The notes under the pieces are model-generated. The model had not been told where the DNA came from. It saw only the letters and a list, made by a program, of their open reading frames with translations, and ran no database searches. Source: an uncultured Marinosulfonomonas sp. (GTDB lineage: Bacteria; Pseudomonadota; Alphaproteobacteria; Rhodobacterales; Rhodobacteraceae). From it: a stretch of DNA of 15,617 nt. The position numbers were made by a program, and so were the translations under genes. Shown piece by piece: positions 13,608 through 15,617 of the stretch (position 1 is its first letter; each line of letters begins with the position of its first letter). Where the stretch lies: the NCBI GenBank assembly GCA_947311455.1, contig CAMZKY010000075.1:1-15617 (forward strand), written 5' to 3'.

Positions 13608-14558
13608 ATGGCAAAAGCATTCGCATCCCAAGGGGATATGACCGAAAAGAAAACCACCTTTGTTGAAATTGGCGACGGCCTGTGGGCCTTTACCGCCGAG
13701 GGAGACCCGAATTCCGGCGTGATCATCGGCGACGAGAGCGTGATGGTGATCGAGGCCCAAGCCACGCCGCGTTTGGCCAGTAAAGTGATCGAAGAAATTC
13801 GCAAAGTCACCGACAAACCGATCAGCCATCTGGTGCTGACCCATTACCACGCCGTGCGCGTATTGGGCGCGTCCGAATATGGCGCGCCGGAAATCATCAT
13901 GTCAGACGCGGCGCGCGCGATGGTGGTGGAACGTGGTCAAGAAGATTGGGACAGTGAATTCCAGCGTTTTCCGCGTCTGTTCGAAGGCCACGAAAGCATT
14001 CCGGGCCTAACCTATCCCACCACCACATTCAGCGATTCAATGACAGTGTATCTGGGCAATCGCCGCGTTGACATCATGCATCTGGGCCGCGCCCATACCG
14101 CAGGTGATGCCGTGGTTTGGGTGCCCGATGCCGAGGTGATGTTCACCGGTGATATCGTCGAATATAAATCCGCCTGTTATTGTGGTGATGGGCATTTCGC
14201 CGATTGGGGTGAAACACTGGAAAACATCGCCATGTTTGATCCCGAAAGCATTGCGCCGGGCCGTGGAGACGCGCTGATTGGCCGCCCGAAAGTGGCCGCC
14301 GCATTGGAAAGCACCCTTGATTTTGTCGAAAGCACCTATCGCCCTGCCGCCAAAGTCGCCGCGCGCGGTGGCTCGTTGAAAGAAGCATGGGATGCCGTGC
14401 GCGCCGAATGTGACCCGAAATTCCACGATTACGCCATCTATGAACACTGTCTGCCTTTCAATGTGGCCCGCGCCTATGACGAAGCCCGCGGCATCGACAC
14501 CCCCCGCATTTGGACAGCACAACGCGATTTAGACATGTGGGAGGCCTTGCAAGACTAA
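13608..14558 (+). CDS. Metallo-beta-lactamase-fold protein lacking second-metal ligands
   Basis: A 316-residue MBL-fold protein in the homogentisate operon. The usual HxHxDH is replaced by LTHYHAVRVLG: His79 and His81 are kept, but the Asp and second-site His are Val83 and Arg84. His163 (GRAHTAGD) and Asp182 (FTGDIVEY) are kept. The last His is Arg219 in APGRGDAL. So the three ligands of the first metal plus the bridging Asp remain, and the three specific to the second metal are gone. It may be a single-metal hydrolase or another activity; I recall close relatives in the same place in other Rhodobacterales with the same motif. A C-terminal extension of about 85 residues contains YGAP-independent motifs such as CDPKFHDYAIYEHCLPFN. 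AGGA lies 7 bases before ATG 13608. Substrate unknown. Confidence 0.88.
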   Translation: MAKAFASQGDMTEKKTTFVEIGDGLWAFTAEGDPNSGVIIGDESVMVIEAQATPRLASKVIEEIRKVTDKPISHLVLTHYHAVRVLGASEYGAPEIIMSDAARAMVVERGQEDWDSEFQRFPRLFEGHESIPGLTYPTTTFSDSMTVYLGNRRVDIMHLGRAHTAGDAVVWVPDAEVMFTGDIVEYKSACYCGDGHFADWGETLENIAMFDPESIAPGRGDALIGRPKVAAALESTLDFVESTYRPAAKVAARGGSLKEAWDAVRAECDPKFHDYAIYEHCLPFNVARAYDEARGIDTPRIWTAQRDLDMWEALQD

Positions 14559-14582
14559 TCGCTCATCACTCCGGAGGACACC

Positions 14583-15617
14583 ATGACCAAAATCTTTGAA
14601 ACGCCGCTTTACCCTTACACGCGCTCACCTGATCAGGATGCCACCGATCCGGTGCGTCATCCGGTTGTGGTGATCGGGGCGGGGCCAATTGGTTTGGGTG
14701 TGGCGATTGATCTGGCGCAGCAGGATATTCCGGTTGTGGTTCTGGATGATAATGACAAGGTTAGCTTCGGATCGCGGGCGATTTGTTTTGCCAAACGCCC
14801 GCTTGAAATCCTTGATCGTCTGGGCTGTGGCGCGCCGATGGTGGATAAGGGCGTTTTGTGGGACACGGGCAGGGTGTTCTTTGATGAACGGGAGGTTTAC
14901 AAATTTAACCTGCTCACAGAGAAGGACCACAAAAACCCCGCCTTTATCAATCTTCAGCAATATTACCTAGAGGATTTCATGGTTGCCCGCTTGCGGGAAT
15001 TGCAGGCCGAGGGCAAACCGATTGAGCTGCGTGGCGGTAACAAGGTTGAGGCCGTGGGCCGCCATGACGATCACGTTACCATCGAAATCGAAACGCCTGA
15101 TGGATCCTATTTGTTAGAAGCCGATTGGCTGATTGCCTGCGACGGGGCCAATTCGCCCACGCGCCGGATGCTGGGCCTTGATTTTGTCGGGCGGGTGTTT
15201 GAGGACAACTTCCTGATTGCCGACGTGGTGATGGAGGCCGATTTCCCCACCGAACGCTGGTTCTGGTTTGATCCGCCGTTTAACCGTGGGCAATCGGCAT
15301 TGCTGCACAAACAGCCCGATAATGTTTGGCGGATTGATCTGCAACTGGGCTGGGATATTGACCTCGAAAAAGAAATGAAGCCCGAAAACGTAATCCCGCG
15401 CCTGCATGCGATCCTGGGGGATGACGCCAAATTCGAACTGAAGTGGGAGTCGATTTACACATTCCAATGCCGCCGCATGGAAAAATTCCGCTATGGCCGT
15501 GTGCTGTTTGCGGGCGACGCTGCGCATCAGGTTTCGCCGTTTGGCGCACGCGGGGCCAATAGCGGCCTTCAGGATACGGATAATCTGGCATGGAAACTGA
15601 AACTGGTTCTGGACGGC
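14583..15617 (+). CDS. FAD-dependent aromatic monooxygenase (MhpA/PheA/TfdB-like), 3' end cut
   Basis: The first 345 residues of a class A flavin monooxygenase; the frame is open to the window end. The Rossmann motif is VVVIGAGPIGLGVAIDLAQQ (Gly32–Gly37), with an acidic end of strand 2 at LDDND. The DG motif is IACDGANSPTRRMLG (Asp187–Gly188). The second FAD motif is FAGDAAHQVSPFGARGANSG (Gly311–Asp312), followed by LQDTDNLAWKL. The family hydroxylates phenolic rings with NAD(P)H, and the length expected is about 500–600 residues, so roughly 35–40% is missing. GGAGGA lies 4 bases before ATG 14583 and the gene is 24 bp after the MBL gene. In this operon it might make homogentisate from a hydroxyphenylacetate, or act on a side substrate. 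Neither can be decided here. Confidence 0.9.
   Translation, partial: MTKIFETPLYPYTRSPDQDATDPVRHPVVVIGAGPIGLGVAIDLAQQDIPVVVLDDNDKVSFGSRAICFAKRPLEILDRLGCGAPMVDKGVLWDTGRVFFDEREVYKFNLLTEKDHKNPAFINLQQYYLEDFMVARLRELQAEGKPIELRGGNKVEAVGRHDDHVTIEIETPDGSYLLEADWLIACDGANSPTRRMLGLDFVGRVFEDNFLIADVVMEADFPTERWFWFDPPFNRGQSALLHKQPDNVWRIDLQLGWDIDLEKEMKPENVIPRLHAILGDDAKFELKWESIYTFQCRRMEKFRYGRVLFAGDAAHQVSPFGARGANSGLQDTDNLAWKLKLVLDG

Overview
The window reads as an ordinary chromosomal stretch of an alphaproteobacterium, most likely a Rhodobacterales (Roseobacter-type) species. The evidence is the gene order rpoZ–rsh–DUF2062–pdxJ–acpS–lepB, the alphaproteobacterial character of the LepB, RpoZ and Rsh proteins, and moderate GC. 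I see no insertion sequence, phage gene, tRNA, rRNA or CRISPR array.

Left part (1–6214, all minus strand). Reading in the direction of transcription: folK (folate), rpoZ (RNA polymerase omega), rsh (bifunctional ppGpp synthetase/hydrolase), a DUF2062 membrane protein, pdxJ (vitamin B6), a 42-codon unrecognised ORF with a good ribosome binding site that runs into acpS, acpS (ACP activation), and lepB (signal peptidase I, cut by the window edge). rpoZ, rsh and DUF2062 are 21–22 bp apart and look like one operon. pdxJ, the small ORF, acpS and lepB look like a second unit, set off by a 241-bp gap that holds two inverted repeats and an 11-bp tandem repeat.

Middle part (6320–8964, plus strand). 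A NYN/LabA-type putative RNase gene ends at a textbook rho-independent terminator. Then come ispH (isoprenoid synthesis), a SAM methyltransferase and rnhA (RNase HI), joined by start/stop overlaps of 4 and 8 bp. The convergent gap after rnhA is filled by a 176-bp element bounded by 34-bp near-perfect inverted repeats.

Right part (9156–15617). An acetoacetyl-CoA-type thiolase and a MarR regulator lie on the minus strand. Divergent from them is an aromatic (tyrosine/homogentisate) catabolic operon: hmgA, fahA, an atypical metallo-beta-lactamase-fold protein, and a flavin monooxygenase that runs off the window. A perfect 16-bp palindrome sits between the -35 and -10 boxes of the inferred hmgA promoter, so the simplest model is MarR repression of the operon by blocking that promoter. 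HmgA and FahA would give fumarate and acetoacetate. The thiolase would finish acetoacetate use after CoA activation, for which no gene is visible here. Maleylacetoacetate isomerase is also absent and may lie downstream.

The strongest observations for follow-up are the 176-bp inverted-repeat element, the palindrome within the hmgA promoter, the MBL-fold protein that has lost exactly the second-metal ligands, and the small ORF ahead of acpS. I did not find a clearly new multi-gene system.
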